A DNA stretch of 64,000 bases from Streptomyces sp. LUP30 (GTDB lineage Bacteria > Actinomycetota > Actinomycetes > Streptomycetales > Streptomycetaceae), in the NCBI RefSeq assembly GCF_001746365.1, contig NZ_MJAJ01000006.1, positions 62,001 to 126,000 on the forward strand. Reading direction: 5' to 3'. The position numbers and the translations under genes are program-made. The number at the start of each line of letters is the position of its first letter. Positions within the stretch are counted from its first letter, which is position 1. Positions 9,440 to 17,449 of the stretch are shown here, one piece after another. The notes below the pieces were generated by a model that was not told the DNA's origin, did no database searches, and saw nothing but the letters and a program-made list of their open reading frames with translations.

Positions 9440-10956
9440 GCCGCCCGGCCGGCGCGGCTCGTGCGGCGGACGCGCCCGGTGGCGCCCCGGCCGACCGGAT
9501 CACCGAGCTGGTGGTACGGCTAGCCGAGGCCGACGTGCGGCTCTCGGCGGACGGGGCACGGCTGCGGTACGACGGGCCCGCGAGCGCCGTGACAGGGCCG
9601 CTGCTGACCGAACTGCGCGAGCTGAAGGACGAGTTGCTGGTGCGGGTCGAGACCGGGCGGGTGCTGCGGAGCGGGGCCGCCAGCCGGGAGCAGACGCGGT
9701 ACCTGGCCCTGCACGAGGAGCTGCCGCTTCCCCAGGTGCTCAATGTGCCCTTCCGCGTCGACCTGGAGGGAGCGCTGGACGTCGGCGCCCTGCGCGGTGC
9801 TCTCGCCCGCCTGGTGCTGCGGCACGAGTCGCTGCGCACCCGGTATCGCCGGAACGGGGCGCGCCGGCTGCAGGAGATCCTCGCGCCGCGCCCGCTGGTC
9901 CTGCCCGTCGAGGACCTGACGCGGGACGCCGACCCGGGGGACAGCGCGGGGCGGATCGCGTCGCACGAGGCGGCCGTCGCCTTCGACCCGGGCGCCGGCA
10001 CCGCGCCGAGGCTGCGGTTGCTGCGCACCGGGCCCCGGGCCTGGACGCTGCTGCTGGTGCTGCACCACTCCGGCTGCGACGGCTGGTCGGTCAGCCTGTT
10101 GCTGAGTGAACTGGCAGCGCTGTACACGGCGTTGGTCACGGGTCGGCCGGCCGGCCTGGATCCCCGGCCGCCACAGCCGCTGGAGTACGCGCGGTGGCAG
10201 GGCGACCGGGCCGCGGACCCGGCGACGGCGGCCCGCTGCCGCGCCTACTGGGCCGGCCGGTTGGGCGGTCTCCCGGCCGGGCATGCGCTGCCGCTCGACC
10301 GGCCGCGGCCGAGGCGACTGAGCGGTCTGGGCGGCACGGAGCTCTTCACCGTGCCGGCCGGGACCCTGCGGGCCGTGGCCGCGTGCGCGGCGCGTCACCG
10401 CACCTCGGTGTTCGCGGTATGCGCCGCGGCTTTCGGCATGCTGCTGGGCCGGCTGTCGGGGAGGCCGGAGCTGCCCGTGGTCGTGCCCTACGCCAACCGC
10501 GACCGCAGGGAGCTGGAGAGACTCGTGGCCTGCACCACCGCGCCGTTCGTCCTGCGGCTCGCTGCGGGGGAGGAGGCGGATCTCGGCCCGCTGGCGGCCC
10601 GCACCGGGCTCGCGGCCCTGGAGTCGGTCGACCGGCTGCTGCCGCTCGGGGAGGTCGAGCAGTGTCTCGCGCCCGGGACCTCCACGGGAGCGGCGCTGCC
10701 GATCAGCTTCCACTTCCAGAACTCGCTGGAGATCGGGCCGGAGCTGACCCTGCCCGGCCTGGCCGTGACCGTCACCCCGGTCGCCGGCCCGGCCTCCCGC
10801 GACGAGCTGGGGCTCGGACTGATTCCGGTCGGCGATGTCCTGTCCGGGTACGTGGAGTTCACCACGGACCTGTGGGATCCGGCCACCGTGCGCGGCTGGA
10901 TCCGTGACTACGTGGCGCTGCTGCACCGCGCGGCGAGCCGCGGAGCCGTCTCGTGA
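9436..10956 (+). CDS. Stand-alone NRPS condensation protein with N-terminal docking segment
   Basis: About 506 aa, GTG start overlapping the previous stop by 4 bp. Residues about 20-75 (ITELVVRLAEADVRLSADG..LRYDGP) look like a TubC-type docking domain, which binds the C-terminus of an upstream NRPS protein. The rest is a condensation domain with HHSGCDG (second His at 211) and a normal C-terminal half. No A, PCP or TE domain follows. It could therefore release the chain by condensation with a free amine, or join it to a product made elsewhere in the cluster. A terminator-like hairpin lies just downstream. Confidence 0.88.
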   Translation: MSRPAGAARAADAPGGAPADRITELVVRLAEADVRLSADGARLRYDGPASAVTGPLLTELRELKDELLVRVETGRVLRSGAASREQTRYLALHEELPLPQVLNVPFRVDLEGALDVGALRGALARLVLRHESLRTRYRRNGARRLQEILAPRPLVLPVEDLTRDADPGDSAGRIASHEAAVAFDPGAGTAPRLRLLRTGPRAWTLLLVLHHSGCDGWSVSLLLSELAALYTALVTGRPAGLDPRPPQPLEYARWQGDRAADPATAARCRAYWAGRLGGLPAGHALPLDRPRPRRLSGLGGTELFTVPAGTLRAVAACAARHRTSVFAVCAAAFGMLLGRLSGRPELPVVVPYANRDRRELERLVACTTAPFVLRLAAGEEADLGPLAARTGLAALESVDRLLPLGEVEQCLAPGTSTGAALPISFHFQNSLEIGPELTLPGLAVTVTPVAGPASRDELGLGLIPVGDVLSGYVEFTTDLWDPATVRGWIRDYVALLHRAASRGAVS

Positions 10957-10970
10957 CGTCGTACGGCGGT

Positions 10971-10986
10971 CCGGCCCGGGGGCCGG
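10971..10986. terminator. Bidirectional hairpin between convergent genes
   Basis: CCGGCCC and GGGCCGG form a perfect 7-bp stem with a 2-base loop. It lies between the stop of the condensation gene (plus strand) and the stop of the NarL-type regulator (minus strand). There is no U-tract, as is usual for streptomycete terminators. Confidence 0.55.
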
Positions 10987-10987
10987 G

Positions 10988-11695
10988 TCAGCCCTGGCGG
11001 CTGAGGGCTCCGGCGCGGCGGACGGCCGGGCTCGACTGCCCGCGGGAGAAGAGGGACCCGGTCACCCTTCGCGCGAAGGCCGTCAGTTCGCTGCGGTCGT
11101 TCAGCCCCGTCTTGCGACGGATGACCGCCCGGCACTCCTCCACCGTCCGCACGCCGATGTGCAGCCGGGCGGCGATCTGGCGGTTGGTGAGCCCGTTGGA
11201 GATCAGCTCCAGCACGTCCAGTTCGCGCCGGCTCAGCCCGGCGACGGGCTCGACCGGTTCGTCGTAGAGGAGTTGGCCGACGAGTTGCGGGTGGATGTAC
11301 ATGCCTCCGGCGATCACCGCGCGGACCGCGGACTGCAATTCCGCGATTCTGCTGCCCTTGGGAATGTATCCATGGGCGCCGGCCCGTATTGCGGACTGCG
11401 CAGTGACGATGTCACCCTGCGGACCGGCGACCAGAATCCGGAGTCCCGGATTTCGGTTGAGCGCATCCGGAATCTCGGCAACGAGATCCATGCCGTGCAG
11501 ACTGGTTCCCGCGATGAGGAGCCCGGGTGGCGTCGAAGCAAAGCTGCACCGGAGTTCCCGGATGGTCTCCACCTCCGCCACGGCGTCGAATCCACACCGT
11601 TCCGCGACGAGGCGCAGACCGTAACGGATGAGCGGCAGGTCATCCGCGACGACAGCTCGTTTTGCCAGGCCGTCTGCCAATTCCGCACCGCGCAT
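10988..11695 (-). CDS. NarL/LuxR-type regulator with degenerate receiver
   Basis: About 235 aa. The N-terminal half has a response-regulator fold: the acidic pocket VVADDLPLIRYG, the conserved Lys in YIPKGS, and the Ala/Gly-rich helices. The stretch that should carry the phosphorylated Asp reads LLIAGTSLHGMD, with Gly where Asp is expected, so control by phosphorylation is unlikely. The C-terminal LuxR helix-turn-helix is intact (LSRRELDVLELISNGLTNRQIAARLHIG). No sensor kinase gene is adjacent. The ATG at 11695 is preferred over a GTG at 11707 because GAGG sits 7 bases before it. It is a plausible pathway-specific activator working through an unphosphorylated or ligand-bound receiver. Confidence 0.85.
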   Translation of the reverse strand: MRGAELADGLAKRAVVADDLPLIRYGLRLVAERCGFDAVAEVETIRELRCSFASTPPGLLIAGTSLHGMDLVAEIPDALNRNPGLRILVAGPQGDIVTAQSAIRAGAHGYIPKGSRIAELQSAVRAVIAGGMYIHPQLVGQLLYDEPVEPVAGLSRRELDVLELISNGLTNRQIAARLHIGVRTVEECRAVIRRKTGLNDRSELTAFARRVTGSLFSRGQSSPAVRRAGALSRQG

Positions 11696-11778
11696 GTAGG
11701 ACCTCACAAGGTGTTTTCTCGTTGAACGTCCGCAGCTTCAATCGTCCGTCACTTCGCTGTCACCGGTCCAGCGCGCCC

Positions 11779-11793
11779 CGGTGGCAGCAACTG
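11779..11793 (-). promoter_or_regulatory. Possible GCTGCCA half-site upstream of the NarL-type regulator
   Basis: On the minus strand the sequence reads CAGTTGCTGCCACCG. It closely matches CACTTGCTGCCATCG at 12983-12997, in the divergent regulator/peptide promoter. It lies about 85 bases upstream of the regulator start. A single half-site is weak evidence; it is listed because the same heptamer recurs in the other regulatory gaps of the window. Confidence 0.25.
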
Positions 11794-11837
11794 GCCTGCA
11801 GTGTCACGCCACTGGCCATCCGGGTCTCCCGACCCTG

Positions 11838-11892
11838 ACACCCCGACCCGACACCCGGACCCGGACACCCGGATCCGGACACCCGGGATGCG
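11838..11892. repeat. Short tandem repeat, 14-bp unit, about four copies
   Basis: Units ACACCCGGACCCGG (11851-11864) and ACACCCGGATCCGG (11865-11878) are flanked by degenerate copies on both sides. The array fills the gap between the 3' end of the TrmB/LuxR-type regulator and the NarL-type gene upstream region. It contains inverted CCGG elements and could act as a terminator or be a slippage product. No function can be assigned. Confidence 0.55.
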
Positions 11893-11905
11893 GTCGGCCG
11901 GTCGG

Positions 11906-12946
11906 CTATCCGCCCGACTCGGTGAAGCCGAGGTCGGTCACGTCGTCGAGCAGACACCTGCGCTGGGCGACGATGCCGGCCTGGAACCGGCTGTTGACAC
12001 CCAGGTCCTGCATGATCGCGGCGATGTGCCGGCGACAGGTGCGCAGTGCCATCCCCATGCGCCGGGCCACCGCCTCGTCCGACAGGCCGCGGGCCATGAG
12101 TCGCAGGATCGACCTCCTGACCTCCTCGACAGTGCCCTGGTAGCCGAGGTCGGAGGCGTCGAACGGGGTGGCGTCTCCCCATGTCTGGTCCAGCAGGCGC
12201 AGCAGATAGGCGACGACGACCCGTTCCCGGACGACGGCGGCTCCGGGCGGACTGTCGCCGTGCGGCCGGTCGGGCAGGAACGCGATCTTGCGGTCGAAGA
12301 TGATCAGCCGCTCGCCGATCTGCCCGGTGGTGCGCACTTCGGCGCCGCATTTGACGATCTTGCTGACGTAGGACCGGGTCGCCAGGTCGCCGCGCGCGGT
12401 GTGCTGGTACAACACCCGCATCCGGACGCCGCGTTCGAGCATGGCGATGTCGCGGGGCAGCGCCTCGGCCAGGATGCGGTGGTTCCTGGCCCCGCCGGGC
12501 TGGACCGTGACCACCTCCTCGCGGCACTCGGAGGCCGCGATCCGCAGCAGGCCGCGCACCTCGTCCGCGTCGCTGAACACCTCGACGGCGGACCGGTCGC
12601 CGGTCTCGGTCAGCTGTTCCTCGTAGACCGGCAGCAGCGACAGCATCTGCGCGCGCAGCATGCGCAACTGGTTTTCCTGGGCGTGGATTCGCTCTTCGAC
12701 CGGAGCCGAGAAGTCGGCGGCGGCGATGTCCGGGCGTACCGGAAGCAATGAATCGGTTTCTGTTCCCCGCCGCAGGAGTTTCAGTTCCAGGAGTTGTTCG
12801 ACGGCACATTTCAGGTCGGCCCGCGCCATCCCAAGATCTTCCGCGGCGTCCTCGAGCCGGATACTCCGGGTGCGCAGCGCGTAAAGATACACCCCTGTTA
12901 CGTCATCGTTAAGCCCTGCTATTCGAAACAGGCTGCCCTGTCCCAT
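11906..12946 (-). CDS. TrmB-like/LuxR-C regulator, paralogue 1 (paired with DTGWG peptide 1)
   Basis: 346 aa. The ATG at 12946 has a strong ribosome site (AAGGGGG) just upstream, and homology begins there (MGQGSLFRIAGLNDD). The N-terminal winged helix (about 10-60) resembles TrmB: EDAAEDLGMARADLKCAVEQL. The middle domain has VQPGGARNHRILAEALPRD and MRVLYQHTARGD. The C-terminal LuxR helix-turn-helix reads GLSDEAVARRMGMALRTCRRH. It is clearly paralogous to the regulator at 38030-39040, sharing YQHTAR and RTCRRH and the ending SRFQAG. It is divergent from a small secreted-type peptide gene 152 bp away. The middle domain is a candidate ligand sensor. Confidence 0.88.
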   Translation of the reverse strand: MGQGSLFRIAGLNDDVTGVYLYALRTRSIRLEDAAEDLGMARADLKCAVEQLLELKLLRRGTETDSLLPVRPDIAAADFSAPVEERIHAQENQLRMLRAQMLSLLPVYEEQLTETGDRSAVEVFSDADEVRGLLRIAASECREEVVTVQPGGARNHRILAEALPRDIAMLERGVRMRVLYQHTARGDLATRSYVSKIVKCGAEVRTTGQIGERLIIFDRKIAFLPDRPHGDSPPGAAVVRERVVVAYLLRLLDQTWGDATPFDASDLGYQGTVEEVRRSILRLMARGLSDEAVARRMGMALRTCRRHIAAIMQDLGVNSRFQAGIVAQRRCLLDDVTDLGFTESGG

Positions 12947-12985
12947 TTTCCCCCTTATGCCCTTAGGGCTGTAAGTGCCGACCAC

Positions 12986-13002
12986 TTGCTGCCATCGCGC
13001 AA
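12986..13002. promoter_or_regulatory. Candidate operator in the regulator/peptide divergent promoter
   Basis: TTGCTGCCATCGCGCAA is an inverted repeat (TTGC/GCAA with GCTGC-CAT-CGCGC in the centre). It shares GCTGCCAT with the 27-bp palindrome before peptide 2 at 39212-39238. It is 40 bases upstream of the regulator start and about 97 bases upstream of the peptide start. It is a likely binding site for one or both TrmB/LuxR paralogues; this is inference from recurrence only. Confidence 0.4.
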
Positions 13003-13098
13003 CCCTGGACGAGCCCGTGCGTGACCCGGAAATCTTTTGGCAGCGAGGACGAGCCAACAATTCCGTGGCGAAAAAGGATCCAATTCCGAGGAGTGGAA

Positions 13099-13281
13099 GT
13101 GAACCTCAAGCAAGCGTGGAAGTACCCTTTCGTGGCGCTGGCCCTCACCGCATCGCTCTGGGTCTCCATGGGCACGGTGGCCGGCGGGCCCGCGCAGCAC
13201 GCCACCGTTCAGGCCGACACGGGGTGGGGCTCGGCCCCGCGGAACCTGGCGCAGGCGCCCGGCGACACGGGCTGGGGCTGA
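13099..13281 (+). CDS. Small secreted-type peptide with two DTGWG motifs (peptide 1)
   Basis: 60 aa, GTG start with GAGGAG 6 bases upstream. Residues 1-25 look like a signal peptide: basic start (NLKQAWKY) and a hydrophobic core (PFVALALTASLWVSMG). The short remainder carries DTGWG at residues 40-44 and again as the last five residues (56-60). A 13-bp terminator hairpin follows, so it is a single-gene transcript. It is divergent from a TrmB/LuxR-type regulator, and the same pairing recurs at 38030-39520. A signalling peptide or modified-peptide precursor are both possible. No modifying enzyme is adjacent, so a pheromone-like role is favoured as inference. Confidence 0.8.
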   Translation: MNLKQAWKYPFVALALTASLWVSMGTVAGGPAQHATVQADTGWGSAPRNLAQAPGDTGWG

Positions 13282-13348
13282 ACCTGCCGTCATGTGACGA
13301 CCGGATGGTGCGGTGTCCGTGACATGGACATACTCTAGCCACGGAGAC

Positions 13349-13376
13349 GGGGCGACGGCATGGATGCCGTCGCCCC
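13349..13376. terminator. Strong bidirectional terminator hairpin
   Basis: A perfect 13-bp stem, GGGGCGACGGCAT pairing with ATGCCGTCGCCCC, with a 2-base loop. It separates the peptide 1 gene (plus strand) from the antiporter gene that ends at 13407 (minus strand), so it can end both transcripts. Confidence 0.85.
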
Positions 13377-13406
13377 GCCCGCGTGAGGTGACTGTCTTCC
13401 CTCCGC

Positions 13407-14765
13407 CTACCGCCGTTCCGGCTCGCTCCCGACCGCGACGGGGGCGTCGGCCGCAGGCCGCGGCAGGCGCTGCGCGGAGCCCAGCAGATCGCCCCGGGAC
13501 CGTGCGCGTTCCAGCCATATCCCGGCGAGCAGCGAGGTGACGATCGCGGTCAGCACCAGGGTGGTGAACATCTCGGAGCTGACGATCCGTGCGTCGTAGG
13601 CGAGCGTCGCCATGAGGATGCCGGGACCGCCGCGGGCGTTCAGGGCGACCGCGAGGTTGACCGCCCCGGAGCGGGGATGGCCCACCAGCCGGGCGCCGCC
13701 GTAGACGCTCAGCGCCTTCACCGCGCACGCCAGCACGAGGAAGCCGGTGACCAGGGCCGGGCTGAAGTGGGAGACGAGATCCAGCTTGAGGCCGACCAGG
13801 GCGAAGTACACGGGGACGAACAGGCCGTCGCCCAGACCCCTGACCGTGCGCAGGGCCGGCGAGTCGTCGTCGCCGCTGCCGAAACCGACGCAGAGACCCA
13901 CCGCGAACGCCCCGAAGACCGGAGTGATCCCCAGGAACGTGCACAGCCCGGCGACGGCCAGCAGGAGCAGCAGCAGTACCGGCACCCCGGCGGACGGCAG
14001 AACCGGCCGCCGGGGGCGGTCCGCCGCGGCCGCCCTGCCCGCACCCAGCCTCCGTCCGACGAGCGCGACGAGCGCGAGAAAGAGCACCGACACGGTCGCG
14101 TGGTACGCGGCGGACTCCCCGCCGGCCCCGACCCCCAGCAGCGCTGCCGCGCCGAACCCGTCGGCGGAGCCATGGTCCGCCATGCCGAGAGCGACGCTCA
14201 GCAGCACGTTGAGGACGACGTCCTCCACCACGGCGACCGAGAGCACGACCCGGGCGAAGGCGGTCCGGATGATGCCCAGGTCCAGCATGATCCGGGAGAT
14301 CACCGGGATGCTGGTCACCGCCACGAAGCTGGCGATGACCAGCGTGAACGCGGTCGCCTCGTGCGCCGCGCCGTAGAAAGGCTCGGCGTCGGCGGCCGTC
14401 ACCAGGAGACCGCCGAACAGGAACGGCAGCACCATGCCGACGACGGCGATGACCGTGACGGCGGGGGCGTCCTGCCGGCGGAAGACGCTGCGCATCTCGG
14501 ATCCGGCCATGAACATCAGCAGGATCGCGCCGAGCTGGGAGAACAGTTGCAGCGAGACCGTGGCCGGCCCCGCAGGGGGGAACAGCCACGCCTGCGCGCC
14601 GGGCGCCACCGCGCCCAGCAGGCTCGGGCCGAACAGCAGTCCGCCGCCGATCTCCCCGATCACGCGCGGCAGCCGGAACCGGATGAACAGCCGGCCTGCC
14701 GCGTGCGCCGCCGCCAGCAGCAGCGCCAGCGAGATCAGCACGTGGAACAGGTCCTCCTGGCCCAT
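13407..14765 (-). CDS. Kef/NhaP-type cation:proton antiporter, copy 1
   Basis: 452 aa with about 12 hydrophobic segments. The Na+/H+ exchanger core is seen in FRLPRVIGEIGGGLLFGPSLLG near the start and in VALNARGGPGILMATLAYDA near the end. A paralogue lies at 46143-47459, and each copy is the last gene of a long biosynthetic operon. Such antiporters in antibiotic clusters are usually assigned to export, ion balance or self-protection. The start is 7 bases from the stop of the preceding gene. Confidence 0.9.
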   Translation of the reverse strand: MGQEDLFHVLISLALLLAAAHAAGRLFIRFRLPRVIGEIGGGLLFGPSLLGAVAPGAQAWLFPPAGPATVSLQLFSQLGAILLMFMAGSEMRSVFRRQDAPAVTVIAVVGMVLPFLFGGLLVTAADAEPFYGAAHEATAFTLVIASFVAVTSIPVISRIMLDLGIIRTAFARVVLSVAVVEDVVLNVLLSVALGMADHGSADGFGAAALLGVGAGGESAAYHATVSVLFLALVALVGRRLGAGRAAAADRPRRPVLPSAGVPVLLLLLLAVAGLCTFLGITPVFGAFAVGLCVGFGSGDDDSPALRTVRGLGDGLFVPVYFALVGLKLDLVSHFSPALVTGFLVLACAVKALSVYGGARLVGHPRSGAVNLAVALNARGGPGILMATLAYDARIVSSEMFTTLVLTAIVTSLLAGIWLERARSRGDLLGSAQRLPRPAADAPVAVGSEPERR

Positions 14766-14771
14766 CTCCCC

Positions 14772-15356
14772 CTAGCCCTTCCCCGCCGACACGAGCGCCG
14801 GAGCGTCCGGAGCGAGCAGTTCCACGCCGTTCTCGGCCGGCGGCGCCTCCTGGGCCAGCCGGGACGCCACCGCCGAGCGCGACCCGCTGTACTTGCCGCG
14901 ATAGCCCACCGGTTCACCCTGCATCGACCAGAACGCGAGCTTGCCGATGACCATGCCCGGGTAGACCCGGACCGGGTGGGCGACCTGCATCTCCAGGGTC
15001 CAGGGGAACACCGCGCCGCTGTGGCCCAGCGGGGCGGAGAACTGGATCCAGATGCCGAGGGTGGAGGCGGACCGGCAGGCGTACAGGGTGGCCGCGTAGT
15101 GCGGGCTGCCCATCGCCTCCATGGTGCCGCCGAGGTAGAAGCGGCCGGGCTCCAGGAGCATGCCCTCGTCGCCCATGGTGGTGTGGTGGGCGGTCGGCGG
15201 TTCGAAGCAGTCGATGACCTTGTCGTCGTACCAGAGGATGTCCGGGGCGAGCCGGAAGCCGTAGCTGTTCGGCTCGATGCGTTCGGGGTCGAAGTCGTCG
15301 ATGTGGACGCGGCCGTTCCGCACCTCGGAAAGAATCTGGGGTCCGCTGAGTATCAC
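14772..15356 (-). CDS. dCTP deaminase/dUTPase-family protein, stand-alone
   Basis: 194 aa, GTG start overlapping the previous stop by 4 bp. It has the family's N-terminal pattern (MILSGPQILSEV, then PNSYGFRL), a central RSASTLGIW in place of the usual RSSLARLGL, WTLEM with the catalytic-type Glu kept, and VYPGMVIGKLAFW. The length matches dCTP deaminases (about 190 aa). A second copy is fused to a PEP-synthase-like enzyme at 22908-25412, where the Glu is replaced by Gln. Its position in a biosynthetic operon and its drifted substrate motif suggest a base-modified or non-nucleotide substrate rather than housekeeping dUTP supply. Confidence 0.82.
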   Translation of the reverse strand: MILSGPQILSEVRNGRVHIDDFDPERIEPNSYGFRLAPDILWYDDKVIDCFEPPTAHHTTMGDEGMLLEPGRFYLGGTMEAMGSPHYAATLYACRSASTLGIWIQFSAPLGHSGAVFPWTLEMQVAHPVRVYPGMVIGKLAFWSMQGEPVGYRGKYSGSRSAVASRLAQEAPPAENGVELLAPDAPALVSAGKG

Positions 15357-15898
15357 AGCCAGCTCCTCAACAAGTCGTGGACGGCGGTGCGGTAGGCATC
15401 GAGGTCACCGCTGTTGTCGATGACGGCGTCGGGGGTGATCAGGTCGATCTCCCGGGTGGAGCGGTCGGCGCGGGTGGGATCGCCGCGTTCCGCCAGGCGC
15501 TTGAGGCGGACGTCCTCGTCACAGGTGACGCGCAGCACCCGGAACCCGTGCGCGCGCAGCACCGGTGCGTCGACATGCGGGTCCCGCAGGTCGTCGTTGA
15601 CCACGACCTGCGCCGGCGCCGATGCCAGCCGCCGGGTGAAGTCGTCGGCCAGGGAGGTCGGTCTGATCCGGCGCAGTGCGTCCGCGAGCGCCTCCATCAG
15701 GAGCTGGTCCTGGGCCCCCTCGGCCAGCGGCGCGCCGGCCCGCCGGTAGACCTCGGCCTGCAGGTCGTACAGGGGGGCGGCGAGTTTGACCCGCGCGTGG
15801 GAGAGGCCCCGGGCGCCGGCGAACTCCGCGATCAGACCGGCGCAGGTGGACTTCCCGGTGCCGGCCGGCGCGACCACCGCGATCCGCAGCGCGCTCAT
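15353..15898 (-). CDS. P-loop kinase, deoxynucleoside-monophosphate-kinase-like
   Basis: 181 aa, ATG at 15898 overlapping the upstream stop (ATGA). It has a Walker A (APAGTGKST), a DDLRDPH segment in the Walker B/substrate region, and an LKRLAERGDPTRADRSTREIDLI lid-like region with several Arg. The closing VIDNSGDLDAYRTAV is typical of dephospho-CoA/dNMP kinase-type folds. Longer open frames upstream of the ATG are not homologous. It sits between an HPr-kinase-like and a dCTP-deaminase-like gene, so it may phosphorylate a pathway intermediate. Confidence 0.72.
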   Translation of the reverse strand: MSALRIAVVAPAGTGKSTCAGLIAEFAGARGLSHARVKLAAPLYDLQAEVYRRAGAPLAEGAQDQLLMEALADALRRIRPTSLADDFTRRLASAPAQVVVNDDLRDPHVDAPVLRAHGFRVLRVTCDEDVRLKRLAERGDPTRADRSTREIDLITPDAVIDNSGDLDAYRTAVHDLLRSWL

Positions 15899-16980
15899 AC
15901 CGTCGCCCCCGCGCCGGCGTGGTGCGCCAGCACCTCGTCGGGGTCGACGTCCAGCGTGCCGACCAGACGGATCATGGCCACGGAGGGCAGATCCTCCCGG
16001 AGCCGGGCCAGCGACCGGTAGAAGTGCTGGTAGTCCGGGACGAGATGGGACTGCCAGGTGAAGAAGGTGGTGTCCACCTGCCGGTCGACGATCTTGTTCA
16101 GCTGCGCCCAGCGCTCGTTGCCGTCCGTCACCGCGCGCACCGCCAGTGGCTCGCCGGGCCGCACCTCCGGCAGCAGAATCGCCGCCAGGGGCTTCGGATC
16201 GGCGGAGAACGGCGTCCCCAGCCACGACTCGAAGACGTCCGGATCGATGAGGATCTTGTGCGAGTCGGCGTAGGCGTCCAGCCCCGCGTCGACATGCGTG
16301 CGCACGAGTTCGGTGAGCCGGGCATGGGCGCGGATGGTGCCGACACCGACATAGGGGTAGTCGCGCCACGGATGCACCACGACCCTGCCGTTCTCGTGGG
16401 TGCAGAACAGCTTGTCACCGGTGAAGTAGCGCCACTTGGGGGAGCGGAGCGCGGAGAGCAGGGTGGTGGTCTTGCCCGCGCCCTTCGGCCCGGCGACGAT
16501 CACCGCGCGCTCTCCGTCGTGGATGCCGGAGGCGTGCAGCACGACGGTGCCGTGGTCCTCCTCGTTGCGGATGACGAGGTCGCGGACGAAGTCGATGATC
16601 TGGACGGTGGAGTCGGCGGTGATCCGGATCAGGAACTCGTTGTCCTTGGCGACGTCGACCGGGGCGTCCAGCAGGGTGGCGCGGTTCACGTACAGCCGGC
16701 GCCCGCCCTCGTCCACCACGTGGGCGTCGAAGTTGAATTCCCGCGCGTTGCTGCGCCGGATCACCGACAGGGGCAACTGCCAGACCTCCGGGCGCACGTC
16801 CGCGCTCGGGTCGTACGGGGCGACCTCGATCCGGAAGGTCGTCTCCCGCCCGGGGCGGTCCTGCGGGCCGTCCGTGATCAGGTGCCGGAAGAACCGCCGT
16901 ATCGGCGCGAACGCGCTCTCCGCGGCCGGGTCGACGTCGAACCGGACCGTCGTGTTGATGAAGTCGAGCCAGCTGGTCAC
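15895..16980 (-). CDS. HPr-kinase-like P-loop protein
   Basis: 361 aa, GTG start overlapping the SRPBCC gene stop by 4 bp. The P-loop is GPKGAGKTTTLLSAL at about residues 168-182, preceded by VVLHASGIHDGERAVIVAG, the pattern of HprK-type kinases and their biosynthetic relatives. An N-terminal domain of about 140 residues has no recognised motif. In RiPP and other clusters such proteins are found without an HPr partner and with unknown small substrates. It clusters with a dNMP-kinase-like and two dCTP-deaminase-like genes. Confidence 0.75.
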   Translation of the reverse strand: MTSWLDFINTTVRFDVDPAAESAFAPIRRFFRHLITDGPQDRPGRETTFRIEVAPYDPSADVRPEVWQLPLSVIRRSNAREFNFDAHVVDEGGRRLYVNRATLLDAPVDVAKDNEFLIRITADSTVQIIDFVRDLVIRNEEDHGTVVLHASGIHDGERAVIVAGPKGAGKTTTLLSALRSPKWRYFTGDKLFCTHENGRVVVHPWRDYPYVGVGTIRAHARLTELVRTHVDAGLDAYADSHKILIDPDVFESWLGTPFSADPKPLAAILLPEVRPGEPLAVRAVTDGNERWAQLNKIVDRQVDTTFFTWQSHLVPDYQHFYRSLARLREDLPSVAMIRLVGTLDVDPDEVLAHHAGAGATV

Positions 16981-17423
16981 GGGCTTTCCTCTCGTACGGC
17001 CACGGTCAGCGCCCGCAGCAGAGCGTCGGCATGGGCCTGGAACGACTGGGCCCAGATCGGGTCGAGCAGCGGGGCCAGCCCGTCCACTCCGAGGTGGAAG
17101 TCCACGGTGAGCGCGACCCGGGAGCCGCCGGGCACCTCGGTCACGGACCAGTCGCCGGACAGCTCCTGGAGATCACCGGTCACCTGCTCGAAGCGCAGCC
17201 GAGGGCCCGGTTCGGCGAACTCCCGCTGGCTCCATGTGATCTCACTGCCGTTCAGCAGCACGCGCCACGCGGTTCTGCGGGCGCCGTCGCCCCGGGCCGG
17301 CAGCGGCTCCACGGAGCGGACGTGTTCCGCCCGGGAGGCCACCGCCTCCCCCTTCTTGAGTACGGTCCAGGCCTCGTCAGGGTGCACTCCCGGGAGGTCC
17401 GTGGTCGCCTGGATCAAAGGCAT
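16977..17423 (-). CDS. SRPBCC (START/Bet v1-like) protein, aromatase/cyclase-related
   Basis: 148 aa. The ATG at 17423 has AAAGGTGG upstream. The pattern HPDEAWTVLKKGEAVASRAEHVRSVEP, then WRVLLNGSEITWSQREF, then SVTEVPGGSRVALTVDFHLG, is that of polyketide cyclase/dehydrase SRPBCC proteins. These have a deep hydrophobic pocket and may catalyse cyclisation or only bind ligand. No polyketide substrate is evident in this operon, so a binding or cyclising role on another intermediate is possible. Confidence 0.75.
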   Translation of the reverse strand: MPLIQATTDLPGVHPDEAWTVLKKGEAVASRAEHVRSVEPLPARGDGARRTAWRVLLNGSEITWSQREFAEPGPRLRFEQVTGDLQELSGDWSVTEVPGGSRVALTVDFHLGVDGLAPLLDPIWAQSFQAHADALLRALTVAVREESP

Positions 17424-17449
17424 TACAGCCACCTTTCGCGTCGCACCGG

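Noticed and set aside
13099..13281. Peptide 1 as a lanthipeptide or lasso peptide precursor
   Set aside because: No lanthionine synthetase, lasso cyclase, B-protein or other recognised RiPP enzyme is next to it, the core has no Cys, and the start looks like a Sec signal rather than a leader.
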